From NCBI RefSeq assembly GCF_047663525.1, contig NC_092602.1:2053501-2117500 (forward strand): DNA of 64,000 nt, written 5' to 3'. Origin of the DNA: Anas platyrhynchos. Taxonomy: Eukaryota; Chordata; Aves; Anseriformes; Anatidae. The first letter of the stretch is position 1, and the number at the start of each line of letters is the position of its first letter. The notes beneath the pieces are model-generated. The model saw only the letters and a list, made by a program, of their open reading frames with translations, did no database searches and was not told where the DNA came from. A program made the translations under genes and the position numbers. Below are positions 1 through 15,000 of this stretch, in pieces.

Positions 1-3000
1 AACAGAAGAATCTAAGAGCGCTCGGCCACTTCGGGGACCATATTTAGCTAAACTGGAGCTGATTAGACGTTTGCGTTGCAGAGGTTGTAATGATGAATAT
101 AAACTAGGTAAGAGCCACTAACTGGATGATAAATGAATCATTGGGGGAGAACTCAAAACAAGCTCTTTGTATTCAGTGGGAATTTAATTCAGCAGTGTGG
201 TATTAAAATCTCTGTGCTGGTTTCAGTATGTAAAGGATTTTGATATCACTAGAAGATGAAGCTTGAGGAAAGGAAGATAGTTCAGGCTACTTCAGGCTTG
301 TAAAAGCAATCAGGGAAACATTTAAAAGGACTTACTGGACTTTAAGAGCATATGATCTGTTACACTTTGATGAAAAGTGCATTCCTGATGCACTGCTTTT
401 GTAAAAAGTCCTTCTGTTTAGCTGTAATAATCTCTGGGTGTTCATTCTTTTTTTTTTTTCCCCAATAACACCAGGATTTGTTTTCTTAACAACTTGCATT
501 TAAAAATTACAGTTAGGGAGTCAGTGAAGGAGAGGGTATGATTACAGCAATACCTGTGCTTACTGGTTCCTTTTGTATTTCCATCCAAAAATAACTAACT
601 AGATAAGCAGAGACTCTGTATGCATGCCCGTTATGCTGAGCTCTTATCTGCCAAAGTAGCTTGAATGAAGCTCTTAGAATTTTGTGTCTCTCTCTCTCCT
701 TGGTTATCAAAGACATTGAGCTTCTGATTAAAATCTACAGTAGTGCAGCTATTTGTTCTGTAACTCAGTTTGTGATCTCAAAGAAAAAATGAGTTAAAGA
801 TTTCTCACAGTGATTTCATAGGTTCAGCTTTTAATGGAGCATATTAAAAGGATGAACTGGCCTTTTTCCTAGGTGATCCAGAAGAACTAATGTTCCAATA
901 CTTCAAAAAATTTGGGGACAAACCCTGCTGTTTTACTGATCTCAAAGTATTTGTGGATCTCCTCCCATCCAGCCAATACACAAAAGTAAGTAAAGGGTAA
1001 GATGGTGGCAGAAACTGCAGCGCTTGTTTGCACTTTGTGCTTTTCTCTTAAGACACCTCTGGGTCATACTAAGAGAGAAAAAGCTGAAGTTGAGTGTTTG
1101 GAATAGTGAATAGAGAGGTATTTGCTGCTTGCTGTTACGCAAAGCATCCTTCGCCTTTCCCTTCCTACCAATGCCATGCTTTTCCTGTTAAAGTTGTATA
1201 TTGAATCGGAAAGATCCGATTTCTTATTGATGCAGGTAGGATGCTACTGAGGTGTCTTTCTTGGCTCTTCTGCAGCGCTGAACAATCTGCATGCTGATGC
1301 TGATTACAGGGTGACCAAGGGACCTACTGCAACTTTTCCAGAATCTTTCTGAAATAAGCTCCCTTTAATTGAAAGGCCTGTTTGTGCAGAGTCAGGAGCA
1401 GCTCTTGAATGACTTCAGCAGCTGGGAATCCCGTCACTCATCCCATTGTTTCCCTAAGCCATTGTACAAAATGCAGTGCTGGCTAAGGCTAGACAGCTGT
1501 TGATAAAATGTTTGTAAACAAAGTGCAGAGAGTGTTGTTGGTTTTCACAGCTTATTAAAATATTTTTTGACTGGTAATACAAGCTCGTCCTCCAGCCTTA
1601 TTAGTAAGGAGAGAAAGGTGGCCTTGGCAGGTAGTCATTATTGCTGATGTTTTGAGTCAGAAGGTGTGTTCTTGCCCCACTGGCAACAGATGTGGTCAGT
1701 AGTGTACTTAACTGGAAGTGGGGGTACCATTGCAAGGTAACCTGTGAGTCTGGAAGCTTTGAACAAGTGTTACTGCTTTTTTAAGAGTTCTTAATAAAGT
1801 TACAGTTCAGTAGCTGAGATTGTGGTGATCCTGCTGGGCCAATATGCAGGTACTCCAAAAATAATTGTCATAATATCAATCTTGAATTTCTAGAGGCATA
1901 AACTGAAGTATGCAATGTAGTGATTTGCTTGCTCTTGCCCACCTCAGTAAAATTTCAAACTGAAAGTATTTTCAACAAAATCTTCATCAAAATCTATGGG
2001 AAAAATAGAATTTTTGTGCTTGGTCATCTGTTCCTTTTACCTAGATGTCTTGAATGTTTTGTTTTATTTTTGTTTTGCCCAGAGCAAGTGTTTGCAGTTC
2101 TTGTGTTTCAAGACCAAATGTAGTAAAGCTGAATTAATCAGCTTTAACTCGTTTTTAAGTCTGTAAACACTACTGAATTTTAAAGCAAGGAAAAAAATAA
2201 ATGTTCACTTCTCGTTGTGAGAAGTCTGCTGTCACCCATTAAATAAAGTTGTAAACAAGAGGCTGCTTTTCTTACAACTTAATTTAGAAAAGTCATTAAT
2301 CAAAGATGATGACCTCACTGGGCGCGCTGCATTGCTTCAGAGTTGAGAGAAAATATAACAGCTAGTACAAAACCACCATTTCCTTTAAGCGTGCTGTAAG
2401 GCCTTTTGGTAACTAATTATTTTAATTGCATAGGTTATTAGTGTGAGTGTTAACAAGTGCTTGAAATCCCTGTGTGTCAATGTTTTGGAAACTTTCCTGA
2501 TATATTTTTCCCCCTCTGCTTGATGAAACTCACTAGGCTGTTAAGCAAAATGATAACTTTTGCTGGTCACCTTCTCCCCACAGCCCCCCAGAAATGCACT
2601 GATGTCAGTGTGATGTCAAGATTTATTCTGACACTTCCACCTCATTTCTTTTCTTGGTTTGAGGGAGGATATGATGTCTCTGTTCATGCAGTCCCGGAGG
2701 CCCTGCAGTAAAATTTAACAACGGTGTTTCTCTTCCAGTTCATCAGTCAGTTGCTGGAAGTAATCCCCCTGTCAGCGGCAGCAGAGAGCGAAGTTGCACT
2801 GCCAGCTGATATCAAAGCCCTCCAGCAGCACTTGTGCGTGGTGCAGCTCACCAGGTTGCTTGGCATCTACCATGCCATGGATAAGAAGGAAAAGCTGACT
2901 GCGGTCCGAGAGTTGATGTTAAGATACCGCCATGGATTGGAGTTCGGTGAGGAAAAATCTTGCAAGTAGTGGTTGCGGTTTGTTTGCAACTCTTTGTGAG

Positions 3001-6000
3001 TAAAAATTCAATTTTTCCAGGGGAACAGAACAACACAAGCTCTGGCCTGCATCACTGGTGTATAGCAGCCATCAAGCAGCTAGATAACTGTGCGCTCTCC
3101 TTTATGGCTACATCCTTGGATGTACCTGAATTAATCTATTTCCTTTTAATTTTCGTTCTTTTCAATCGTCTTAAAATAAATGAGGCGTTCTGTGTAGCTC
3201 AGGTGGCACATTGCTATGCTTGCAAAGTTGCTCGTGCCTTTAAGCAAAGCCAGGCTGTATCGCTGGTGTATGTAGGACAAAAATATAGGCGTTAATACTT
3301 ATTTTTAAATCTTGCAACTGTAGAAGGGTTTTATCATTTCATCAAGTGTCAATGTACGAGGTAGCCAGAAAATTTTTTCAAAGTCATAACAGAAATTTCG
3401 TCATTACCAGAAAAATAACAGAACTTGTTTGAAGAGCTGCTTTCTTTCAGTGCTTCTATCTGGAGTTTGAATCCAAGAAAAAAAGAGCTATAATCTGAGA
3501 CAGAAAAACATGCTGCTTTTGCATTTCAAGCAGAATGAATTAGAAAAAAAATGTATGAAGAGATATAGCATGTGCACAGTTGTTTCAGTTATAAAATCCA
3601 GAGTTTCCTTTAGAAATTAAGCAGTGGTTAATCATCTGTCAGATGGCTGTGTCACTTGATAATGCTAGCAAGGTGAGAAACAGCTGACAGCGCTGTAGTG
3701 ACAAATATTTTAACTATGCAACTCAGGGCAACTTTGTTTTTCTTTTTAGGGAAAACGTGTTTGAAAACTGAGTTGCAGTTTTCAGATTATTACTGTCTGC
3801 TTGCAGTTCACCTGCTGCTTGATCTGTGGCTAGAGGAAGGTATGTTTGTAAAATCGCTTAATGCTTCCTGGGATGGTTGGGGTAGGGAGATTGGGTCCCT
3901 GTGGCCAGTGTGTACCTGACGTGCCTTGTTTGTCCCGTAGCTTTCTGTATTTTTTTCACTGTGAGGTATTTCAGGAGCTTCCTTGTTCAGCTGGCATTTG
4001 AGCTTAGTATCACTGACCTCTAAAGGAATTTTTTGATTCATTTGTGTAGGTCCTGGCAGTTTTGCTGCTGACTGTTGCAGCTCAGCGCTGTCCCCAGGAG
4101 TTTGTTCCAAGTTTCCCACGTAGATACTGTTTTTTTCTGTCCCTTTGCACAAGTTATGCTGACAACTCCCTTCTGATTCCAGAGATGTTTTGAGAGTATT
4201 TCTTTCCCTCCCTGACATACTTTGTCTTCTGGATCCCTGGCTTCTAGATGTTTGCTGAGATGTGCTGCTTTGTCTTCCGTATTCCTATCTGCCACATCAG
4301 CTCTGCCCATTAGTCTCCTAATTCCAGAATCTGTCCCCAGCGTGTGAGGGCTGTGCTCTGCAGATTTGAGCTGGATATTCCCTGTGCAGAGTTACTTCTC
4401 CACCTTTCCTTCAGAGAAAGCTATGATGCTGGGGTGGGTGCTATGTTTTAAGGGCAGCAACGTGACTGATGGATGTCATCCCCACGTTTAAATGTTGAGA
4501 GAAGTGTAAAATAAGGAGGGAGGTTTTGATGCCAAGGTGAATTGTGCTGTAAGTGTGAAGTGTTCCTCCCTGATCATACCTGCATGTGTTTTTATCTTTG
4601 TCCCCAGGTGAAGAAACAGCTGTGTGGCAGTGCCTCACTTTCTTAGAAGAAGGGTTATCTCATAGTCCTTCTAATGCTCAGTTTAAATTGCTGCTAATTC
4701 GAATCTACTGCAGGCTTGGTGCATTTGAACCTGTTGCGGAGCTCTACTCCAGCCTTGATGCAAAACACATACAGCACGACACCATCGGGTGGGTAGTATA
4801 TACTGAGAATAATTGGTGGTCATCTCCAGTAACCAGTCCTGAGATATCTTCCGTTGTCTTTGCCTACTGGAAGTTAGCAGATTGTCAGACTGTCACAGTG
4901 TTCTGTAAAAGCATTCTTGAATTCTGTGAGACACATCTGCTATGGTGTGTTCTGCACACCAGTGGAGTATCTTTCCTGGGTGATTTTGATCAGTTCTGGA
5001 TCTTGAGAATATTAACTAAATTTGAAACTTGTAAAATGTGTGTATCTTGGTGTCAGTTGTAGCTAGGTGTTCCTGCTTATGTCATTGCAAAGTTTGGGAG
5101 TGCTAGTTAAAGCAAACACACCAAATGTCCTCACCTTGGTTAGTGTGTTTGTGGGTATCTAAATAAGTTCATGCTCACTTAAGCTGGGTGGAGGAAGTCT
5201 TTTTTTTGTTTGTGTTAGGAAAAAAATAAATTCCTTTCTTTACTGTTAAAAGCTTAAATCTTAACACGAATGTTGTGAATGCTCCCCTGTTAAGTCTCCA
5301 GAGTCTTCAATAAAGCTGAAGTAGGCTGCAGGTCCATGTTCAGAGCTGGATTTGAAATTAAGGATTCCCCAGCATGTGTGCTGATGTTTGACTTGCGTTG
5401 TGTTGTGTTGCAGCTATCTTCTGACACGCTATGCAGAGTCGCTGGGCCATTACGCTGCTGCATCCCAATCCTGCAATTTTGCACTCAGGTTTTTCCACTC
5501 CAACCAGAAAGATGTAAGTTGAATGAAATTTCTGCATCCTTGTAACAGAGCAGCTATGTTGAGAATGCCTTAACAGCAGTATTGTGTCCTGTGTGAGGGC
5601 TTACGGAACTGTAGTGGGTAGTAACACAGGAATAGTTTGTGCAACTTTGTGTTTATACAAGAATTTGTAATTTACTGTTTGATGGAGTTTTTCTTTACCT
5701 TTCTATTTATACAAACCAATTCGAATACTTCTCAAAAAAAAAAAAAAGGTATGATTACTTCTAAATGAGTGGATTGTGATTTAAGAAAGTAAGTGAAATG
5801 TGGTAACTAAGTACTGAAAGTTATATGACAGCAGGACTTTGGAAAGTCGTACAGCAGCCCTGGGGATGGTGGGTCAGGATGTCGATGGCATGCATCAGAG
5901 TCCTTTGTATCACACTCATGGAAGCAGCGTGTCTTAGGGATGACTGTCGTGGGCACACAGTGTGGGGAAAACACATTGTCATCAACAGTAGCGAAAGCCC

Positions 6001-9000
6001 AAGGAACAAGGTGGGAGAATTTCAGAGGGGAAGAACTGACTTTTGAACCCACAACTCTAACTGTATTGTTTTCAAGTGATAGGATCAAAAGCCTGGTCTT
6101 GTACTAATGGGAGCTACCTGCTTTGTTCAGTTTGCCCCCAGAAAGTGGTGTGGATTAAAAGAAAGTGGTCTTAAATGAGAACCTTGGTACTGGAATGGAG
6201 GAGACAAGGGAGGAGAGTAGCTGAATTTTTCTCCAGGAGATCAGGTGCTTCCTAAGATGCGTGCTGTGAGCTAGACATCTGTCATACTCGTAGCTTGCTG
6301 CTTAGTAGCTGTGCTTGTCATTAGTCTTACTTGAGAAGAACACTGTGAGCTACATTCACAGGAAAAATCAATTCTGTTTCAGCATTCCCATAGAATCATG
6401 ACAAATGGGCTGGATAGGGGAACAACGAAGTAACTCATTTTTGAAATCTCGATGGAAATGCACTGGGCAAATAGAACCAGCTGTAGTCCAGAACAGTGGT
6501 AGGGAACTACATGCATAGTGCTAGTCCACCTCCCTAAACCATGCAAGGCAGTCCCATTCTGAGGAGTGGGAATATGTCCCTGAATTTATGTTACACAATT
6601 TGATCTCCTGTGAGAGGTAGGTGAAGAAAATACTCACTTTACGTTGTAAGAAACAAAGGTGGGATCCAATTGCGACTCTTTACTTAGAGCCTTGGCAGGC
6701 AGCTTAGCCAGTGGTCATACAACTTGATTTTGCACCATTCCAGCAGTAGATAACATACAAGAGCTGCCTGTACTGAATAGTAAGGATGCTTAGACAGTAA
6801 TCCCTCAAACAGTATCCTTGTGCTGCTGCAGCCAAGGTTATTTCTAGGTACAAGTTACCAGTTGCCATTTACCTGTGCCTGAAAGGTAGCTGCTGAGTTA
6901 CTGTGACCCGTGTCCAACACAAATTTCACTGTAGGGAGGGGGATGCACAGAGATGCATGTGGATCATGAGGTTGGAGCTTGCTCTCATCTGCTTCCCTCA
7001 CTTGCTGATTGTTTAAGCACTGATTCTACTTGCTAAGATCCTGTGGGTTCCTGGGTGGGATGTGTTGTGCTGGAGTGAAGCTCTGGATCCAGACAGCTTT
7101 CTCCTAGATGTCTGTTCTTGGTAGTTGTGGCTTTTTTTTTTTTTTTTTTAAATGAGGAGTGACTTGTTCAGTCTTGTTTAACATCCACCGAGTGACTTTT
7201 TAACAAAAAGCGTACCTGGAACCAACTGTCCAAATAAAATGTTTCACTGCAGTGTGCCAGGTGAAAAAAGTGAGCTGAAAAAACTACCAGATGTGATTTG
7301 TCTGCTTGGGAGCGCTGTGTTGTAAAGCAGCAAGAAATCATCTCTCCAGGGAAAACACTGAGTGAAGCAGAAGAAGGTTATTCTTTTTGGCATGAATAAT
7401 AAAGATGCTAGAAGAGCACAAGCTGACTGTCTACAGTAGCTCAGCATACATCTACTGAAAGACCCACTGAGCCACGTGCCAAGTGCTGTTGCCAGGAAAA
7501 TGCTACTGAACAAACAACTGAGAAATGCTGAAAAAGAGGTGCCTGAGCTGTTCGACCTGCCTCACTACCACACCTTAAAAGGCTGAAATTGCAAGAGCAG
7601 GGAAAATGATGCAATAAGTGTCATATAATGCTTCATGCTACAAGACAAGGATGCATCTCTGGAATCCACTCATGTCATGTCTCTTCTTGGAGACAGTATT
7701 GCAACTGGAGGACTGTGAGCCATTGTTGTTCTTGAGGAGCCAAATTTCTCATGTTCTGGATGATTCCAGAATTCAGAATCTTCTTTTTAGTGGGAAACTC
7801 ATCAAAAGCCATGTTAGTGTGCAAATATCAAGTGTCCCATAAAATAACCATGACATACAAATTGCAGGAGGAGAATTCTTAGTGTGGGGCACTGCCCATC
7901 TGAGATGGTGGCGTGTCAAGAACAGAGGGGAAAAAACAGGGTCTGTACCGTAAGATACCTCCAGTAACACAAGGTCGGAATATGGCACCAGTTTCCATGC
8001 TCCAGTGGTTCTGCTGGGGTTGCTACTTCATGCTTAGGGTCCTGATAATCAGCTTCCCATTGAAGTCCCATAACAGTATCTAACTGCAGTGTTAACGGAG
8101 GACTGTCCTTTCAAGGTTACCTTCCTGCCTGATTTCAGCTGCTGCCTGCCCCTTTAGGGTGATGTTGATGCTAGCTGGAATGTCTGCTACAACATAGAGA
8201 ACATGTCCCGTGTGTTCTGTGCATGGGCTCTGCTTAGAGCAGGAAGTATGGGGTGTGAGCAAATCTGGTATAGAAAATAAAGCTACTGATTCAAAGGGAT
8301 TGCTTTGGATAAGTAGATTTTCCTTCTGACTTGGTGAACTTAACGGTCTGAAGTGAATCCAGTTAAGAGTGGGTCCCATAAGTAGCAGCCATCTAAGCTG
8401 CTGTGCAATCCTGACATAATATTTCTGCTCTGGGAGAGGATGCCAAGGACAGGGAGGAGAGAGAAGACGGTATTGCTATATTTGGCCAATGCTAAAAAGG
8501 CAATTTCATCCTTCTCAAGATAGTCCTCCTTTAAATATGCAGAATCACAAGTAATCTCTCTAATTTTCTTGTGTCCGTCCGTCTTTAATTTCTCCAGATA
8601 CTGCAGGCAAACAGAGCACCAACGTGTCCTATGGGGATTTAAAAACCACGTCGATGCAGTTGAATTAGCTACCATAGCGCAATCCCGTAGCCTGACAATG
8701 AACTCTGCAAGGCTGTATATCAGAGGGTATGTTGCTGAATATTTGGCATATTTTTTTCATACAGTACAAATAACCAAATTGCTTAGGAGAAAGACAGAGC
8801 TACCTAGAGGACATTTTGTATTTTGGAGGGAGGAAAAAAAAAAAAGGTGGCTTTTATTTGTGAGTGCTAGCTTGCAGTCTGTGAGCCTTTCCAACAGGTT
8901 GAGCTTGTATAGTACAGATTTCCATTGCCCAGGGGTCTTTTTGGTGCCTCTCATCTTCAGTGCATTCCATAGTCATATTCAGAAGAAAATATTTGATTTG

Positions 9001-12000
9001 CCAGAATTTCTCACTCGTGGAGTGATTCTGATTTAAAAAGACAGCCATCTGTCTTGACTGGGAGCATAAATTGTTCACTCCGTCTATGCAGTTAGGAATT
9101 TTTGTTGAAATATGGTGCTTGTTTGGGGCTCCTTCATCACATAAATCTCCTCCTGGAGATTGCTTGGACTTAGGTGAAATATTAGTTGTGTTCCTTGTAT
9201 AGCTGCATTTCATCAGAAGGGAAGCAATCTGTCTTATGGACCCTGATAGTTTCCTTTGGTGCTTAGCCTGTATTGTAATATGTATGTGCTTTGTGATGTT
9301 ATTTTGTGATACTGTATTAAAAATCTAATAAAAAAAGAAACAAAAAAATGTGTGAGTAATTTTTTTAATCTGTGTTGTGGTAATATGTGATGCACATCCA
9401 AGTCAATTCCAGGAAACCTGGGATGTATTTATTTTGTCTGAAAGTACTTCTTAAAATGAAATAATGATTTGAAAAATGAATCTTTCTTTAAAATAAATAA
9501 ATAAAAGAACCTTCTAAAATCATCTCTCTCCATCTATAAGTATCTTTCAGTTTGTGGCAACAGGAACGTGATCTTGTTCAGTGTTGGTCTGGTTACCAAA
9601 TAACACTACCTAGTGGAGTGGCTGAGCATTATTAAATTAAAGCAGCAAAGCTACAGGCTTCTCCCAGGGTCTGAGTATCTGCCTGATTCTCTGGGTTAAT
9701 GAAAGCCACAGAAATGCAATTTCTTGGCAGTGACCTTGTTAAACTAGTCTTGAATTTATAGAAGTAACTAATACAGAGCTGGTGTGTGTTTTCTTGTAGA
9801 CCTCAGAATATATCATTCAAGCCTACAAGTACGGCGCGTTTGAGAAGATCCCGGAATTCATTGCATTTAGAAACCGGCTGAATTCTTCCCTTCACTTTGC
9901 GCAAGTTCGCACAGAACGGATGTTGTTAGACCTCTTACTTGAAGCAAATATGTAAGTACAGCAGCAGTGAGTGTATAATACCTTGCACAGGGAAAAAATG
10001 AAGACTTATGCATAAGTAAACAGTGGCTAAATGATACCTTAGTAAGTTGCACTTGTGGCTGTTTGGCAGAAAGTGAAAGCTGCTCTCTTCGTTGCTGTCT
10101 CCTTCAGCATCTTTGTACTGTGTGTAACGTTGCTGACACCTGAAGAGTTGAGAGAATGTGGTCTGTTAGTTAGCTGTTATTTTCGTTTCCAGTGCTCAGA
10201 TGTGTGATTTCATGTTACTTGCCCTTTACGTACAGATCAACCAGTTTAGAAGAAAGTATAAAGTCCATGAGTCTGAGTCCAGAAGAGGATGACATTCCGT
10301 GGAAAGATTTGCGTGACAACAGAGACCTGACAGTCCTGTTTAACTGGGATCCAAAAGACAGGTGAGTAGAAATATTCTCAGCTGCAGTCTTGCACCTTTT
10401 TCTATAGCATATGGTGAAGGAGATCTTTTCAGGGCAAAACCCATACTTAAATGTTCTCTAGGCTGGCTAACTGCAAACTTAACATTCATTCATCACTTCC
10501 AGCAGTGCTGCCTTTTTACATATTAATACAATTTTCTGAATTTCTGACCACTTCTTCCTCTTAATGCATTATTCAATAACTTTGGGATAGGCTTTTGTAC
10601 CCGAGTGCAAACTTTGCATTTTCCTGAAAACGTTTGGTGCCTTTCTCTAGGGACATTTCTGAAGAACATAGGAAACTCTCACTGGAAGAAGAAACCGTGT
10701 GGTTGCGAATCCGGTCTTTAACTTTAAGGCTAGTAAGCGGACTCCCAACTCTTAGTCACACTATTCAACCAAAGAACTCTGAAAAGACTGCAGAGAACGG
10801 CGTCTCATCCAAGATTGATACAATTCGATCTCTGCTTCAGCAGCTGGAAGCGGCAGTGGATTCAGGGAAGAAGTTTCTAGAACAAAAAATTCAGGTACCC
10901 ATTAAGGAAAAAGCTATCCTCAAATATTAAATGAACGTGAATGCAAGCAGAGAAACTGAATGCATCTGGTAACGTCCAGCAGGCTGCAGAATGCACTTAA
11001 CTGACCCTGAGTTTGTAGTGTATGAATCTGACTGAGAGATGTGCCAGAGGCAAACACTGTGTTCTGGATAAGGAAAAGCTGCAACACCTTTATCTTTTTC
11101 TTTGCTTCTTGCCTAGTATCCTGTCCTTGGCCCTCCTCCTACCCGAATGGCTGGCTTCTTCAGTAATGGCAGCTGTCAATGCCAGACTAGCTTGTTTTAT
11201 CTTGTTAGTGATATTTATGAACTAGATACCAATGGCTTAGGTAAGTGTTTGAGGGGCAGGGGTGTAACCAGATTGTCACGATGTGTGGTGGGAGGGTGTG
11301 ATGTGTCTCCACTTAGTCTGAAAACTGCTAGGCATTGGATCATGTGGACCCAAACTGTTACTTGTGTGTTAATTTTTGAATGATGCTTGTCTTGGAGATG
11401 ACACTTTAATTTAGTGTTTTATCGGACTCTTCATTTTTGTGCTGTGTATGTTGATATAATACAAGATACTCTTTGAAAGCAGTTGCATTGGCTTTTCACT
11501 GCTAACACTAAATTACATTTAAATGCCTCTTGGTTTTCTGAAAGCAGAAAATGCAGAACTTGTAGTTTAGAACTACTTTTATTCACTTGTTTTTATTTTC
11601 TTTTCAGAAGATTCAGCAGAAATCCAGGAGAGGATAGGGAATAGTTTCAAGTCTTTAATAGAACGACTAACAGGTAAGTAGTAACCCAAGAATAAGTAGC
11701 GGTAGTTACTGCTTCATGTTACAAGGTCCTGAGTGTGCTGCAAATACATAAAAATGCATTAACGCATCTGCAGACCCTTTTGAAATGTGCTTGAAAGAAA
11801 GGCTGAGCATCCCTTTGGCTTGTTTGATCATGAAGTTGTTGCATGCCACAGATGTCTTTATGCTCTGTCATTTCACTACATTACAGCTTAGTCTTAGCAA
11901 CAGTTGTCTCCCTGATATTTGGTCCAAGCGTGGTGTGGAGATACCATTTGTAATGAAATACAGTTTAGAGGAAACTTTACAGCTAGACCTTCTTGAGAGG

Positions 12001-15000
12001 CTTTGGCCAAATTTATCCCTAACAACTTAGCATGCAAAGCTATCAGAGGACTGATAATGACACTGAGATGTGTGGTGCACAGAAAATGAGCATTTAAGTT
12101 GATCTGCATGTACTAAATAAGGCTTCTCTTTTTTTTCTTTTCAGACTTGTTCAATAAATGTAAAGGTGACTTGATTGAAGTCAGAGATGGCACCTTGAAA
12201 ACTCAGCCAAACCTGTTAGAAAACTTAGTCTTCTTTGTTGAGGTATTATTTTCTTTGTTGGAAAACGGAAATTTTGGAGTACTTCAGAGTGGGAATGTTG
12301 GGACTAAAACACACTGAAAATTCTTCGATCTCAGTCAGTTATGAAAGTGGAGCTTTTGCATATTCTGACTACTCTGAGTCTTTTCACTAGGAGTACAGTA
12401 AAATAAGTTTAGGAGCCACTTTGTAAAGTAAATGCAACTTGTAACACACTTGTACCTCTTTTTCCAGACGATCTCCATCACCCTGTGGGTATCAAGTTAC
12501 TGTGACAGTGTCCTCCGACCTTTTAAATCCAACCTGCAAAAAAAGAAGAAGAAAAAAAAAGAAAGCAGTGTAGCTATGGTAGACGATATACCTTTTTCTC
12601 TTCTACTCCAATCCCTCAATCCGGTTATTTACACTGAAAGAAAAATCAGGATAGACAACAGTTTTGCATAAACTTTTTCTCTTGTAGAGTCTGATGTAAA
12701 TTAGAGTTCAGTTTACTGATTTTTTTTTAATTCCTTTTCTGTTTAAAATCAAATGTCAGAGATGTGGCGCACTTGCTATCACGAGAGCTTTTTAATGAGA
12801 AATACAGCTTAGATTATCACAGGCCTTTCTTGCCTGAACGTGCTACAGTAAGGTAGTTAACTGATAGTGTTTCTCTGGGTAGGTAGGTTTAAGTTTAGCA
12901 ACGCTGTGGGGGAGGAGGTGTTTAGCAATGATAGGTGTTATGAAGTGAGTTGTAATACAGAATAGTCATTTGAAGAGGCATTAACATGTATTTATAAATT
13001 AAAAGTATGTGTTTGTTTTTATAGCCACCTGTTTTTACACACTTCCTGGACTATGTTACCGAACTACAGACGTTAACTTCCAATGTAATAGATCACATCA
13101 AAGGGCTTGAAATAATTCTGACTGCACTAAAACTTGAAGAGTTGTCCCTCAAGGACACTCTGCTTTTACAGGTAAGAACTTGCCGTGCTCTGTATACTTG
13201 TGTGACAGACAGAAACCTGTTAGGATTGACTTAATCACTGTTAACCAGGTATGAGGGACCACATTGAGTTTTGGAGTGGGAAATTAGTTTTTTATAGTTT
13301 GTCATCTGGCTAAGTGACTGTTCCTCAGCTGATCAATTCTTGCTCCCTATGCAGAATAATCTTAACAAATGGGTTTTAAACACAGGGATTTTTAATTAGT
13401 TTCATTTTATATGATAGTGAAGAAAATCATAAGTTTTAACATTATTTTTGTCTGTGATGTGACTTATTCTGTTCATCTGTCTCTTAGTATGCCATAAGGG
13501 ATGCAAAATACTTATTCTGGGAAACTTTTGAGATTCTCATACTGCAGATTAGTCACTTCCCTGGTAACATTTAGTTGATCTTTATGGAAAAATGAGTGGC
13601 AACTTTCTTTCCCCACTCTTGGCTGTGTAGGGAAAACCAAAAACAGGAGAAATAGGCAGTGTGCGTGCCAAGCCTCATGCCAAATTTAAACATGTGAAAC
13701 ACAGGCCTAGTGAGGAAGATTGACTTTTTAAGATAATTTCCCTTGTCTTGTTATAGACTGATGTAGAAGCATCAGAAGTATATATAAAAATATAAAATAT
13801 ATGTACTTAAATAAAAAGAGAACTGATAAAGCAAGGAAATTCCTTAGACTGTACTTCTTGTAAATTTGAATAAAAATTAAAAGTACATGATCTTAATATC
13901 AAAAGTTTCAGCTTTAGAGGACTAAGTTGTTTTCAGGTAATTGTTGAGATCTTTGTGATTATTCTGTTCCTTGAGTCAGCAAATTCCTCCATATTCCTTC
14001 TCTCATGCAAGGCATCAAATTGCTGCACAAGGCAGACTCACAAAATCCACAGATTAGATTCACATAGAGTTGAGCAGAAGCACCTGTGGGAGTCTGACTT
14101 TTCCTGTGTTTATTCATGGTTTCTATTCTTATTCGTGGTTCCTGTTCCATTTGTTTTTGATGTCACAGTAAACCCAGGTCCAGGCAATATGTGTAGCTCT
14201 TCTCAGAGCCAGGACTGTGTTTGCAGCCCAATGTGTTTAGAACTGAAAAGTGCTTTCAAAAAGTACTTGGGTACAAGTGTTAGTGAAAATTCTGCTGTGA
14301 TTCAGGAATGGAGCGTTACTGGCGATGTGCCTGCCAAAACTTGCTGCTGATGTGAGACTTTTCCTGCATCAGAAGGCACTCGGGCTTTCCCGATTAACAT
14401 CTATAAAAGAGTCTGCAAAAGACATCCTGGTAGCAAGTCTCCTCTTGACAGGACAGTGGTTTTGGCTGCTGCCCTTCGATGCAAACAATGTCTCATGATG
14501 GTGATCCTCCCAAAAGCCCCTTAGTTCGGGGTAATAGAAAACTGCATGTGGAAGGGAATTTAATCCCTTTGGGAAGGACAGGGTACACCAGTGCTGCAGA
14601 ATGGGTGATAGTGAATCCAGTGTGACTCAATTGTGCTTCTGGAATTTGGTGTAAGATCGTTAGGTGGTCAGCATTCATTTGCTGTCTGAGTTCAGCTCTC
14701 CATATAAGGAATTCTCTACTTTAATAAATTTTGACTCAAAGTGCTACATGCACCCTCAATTTCAGCCATAAATTTCACGTGAGAGAGTTTGCAGAGCTGT
14801 TGAAGAAATGATAACATTACCAGACCTGTCTGGGGAATCCCGGTATGTGTAGGAATTACTGGTGCTGACCCAGGTGCTACTTACTCTTCCCTGATGACAT
14901 TCCCTTGGTAAACTTACTATGATCCTAATTAAATTCTTCTTGGTGTTTGCTGAGATGGTATGGGATGTTTGATCATAGAATTCAAACAATTGCTATTGAG

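Noticed and set aside
6375-6560. Another possible CR1 fragment (CATAGAATCATGACAAATGG and CTAGTCCACCTCCC)
   Set aside because: Only short matches to remembered CR1 wording, with no terminal repeat; not enough to annotate.
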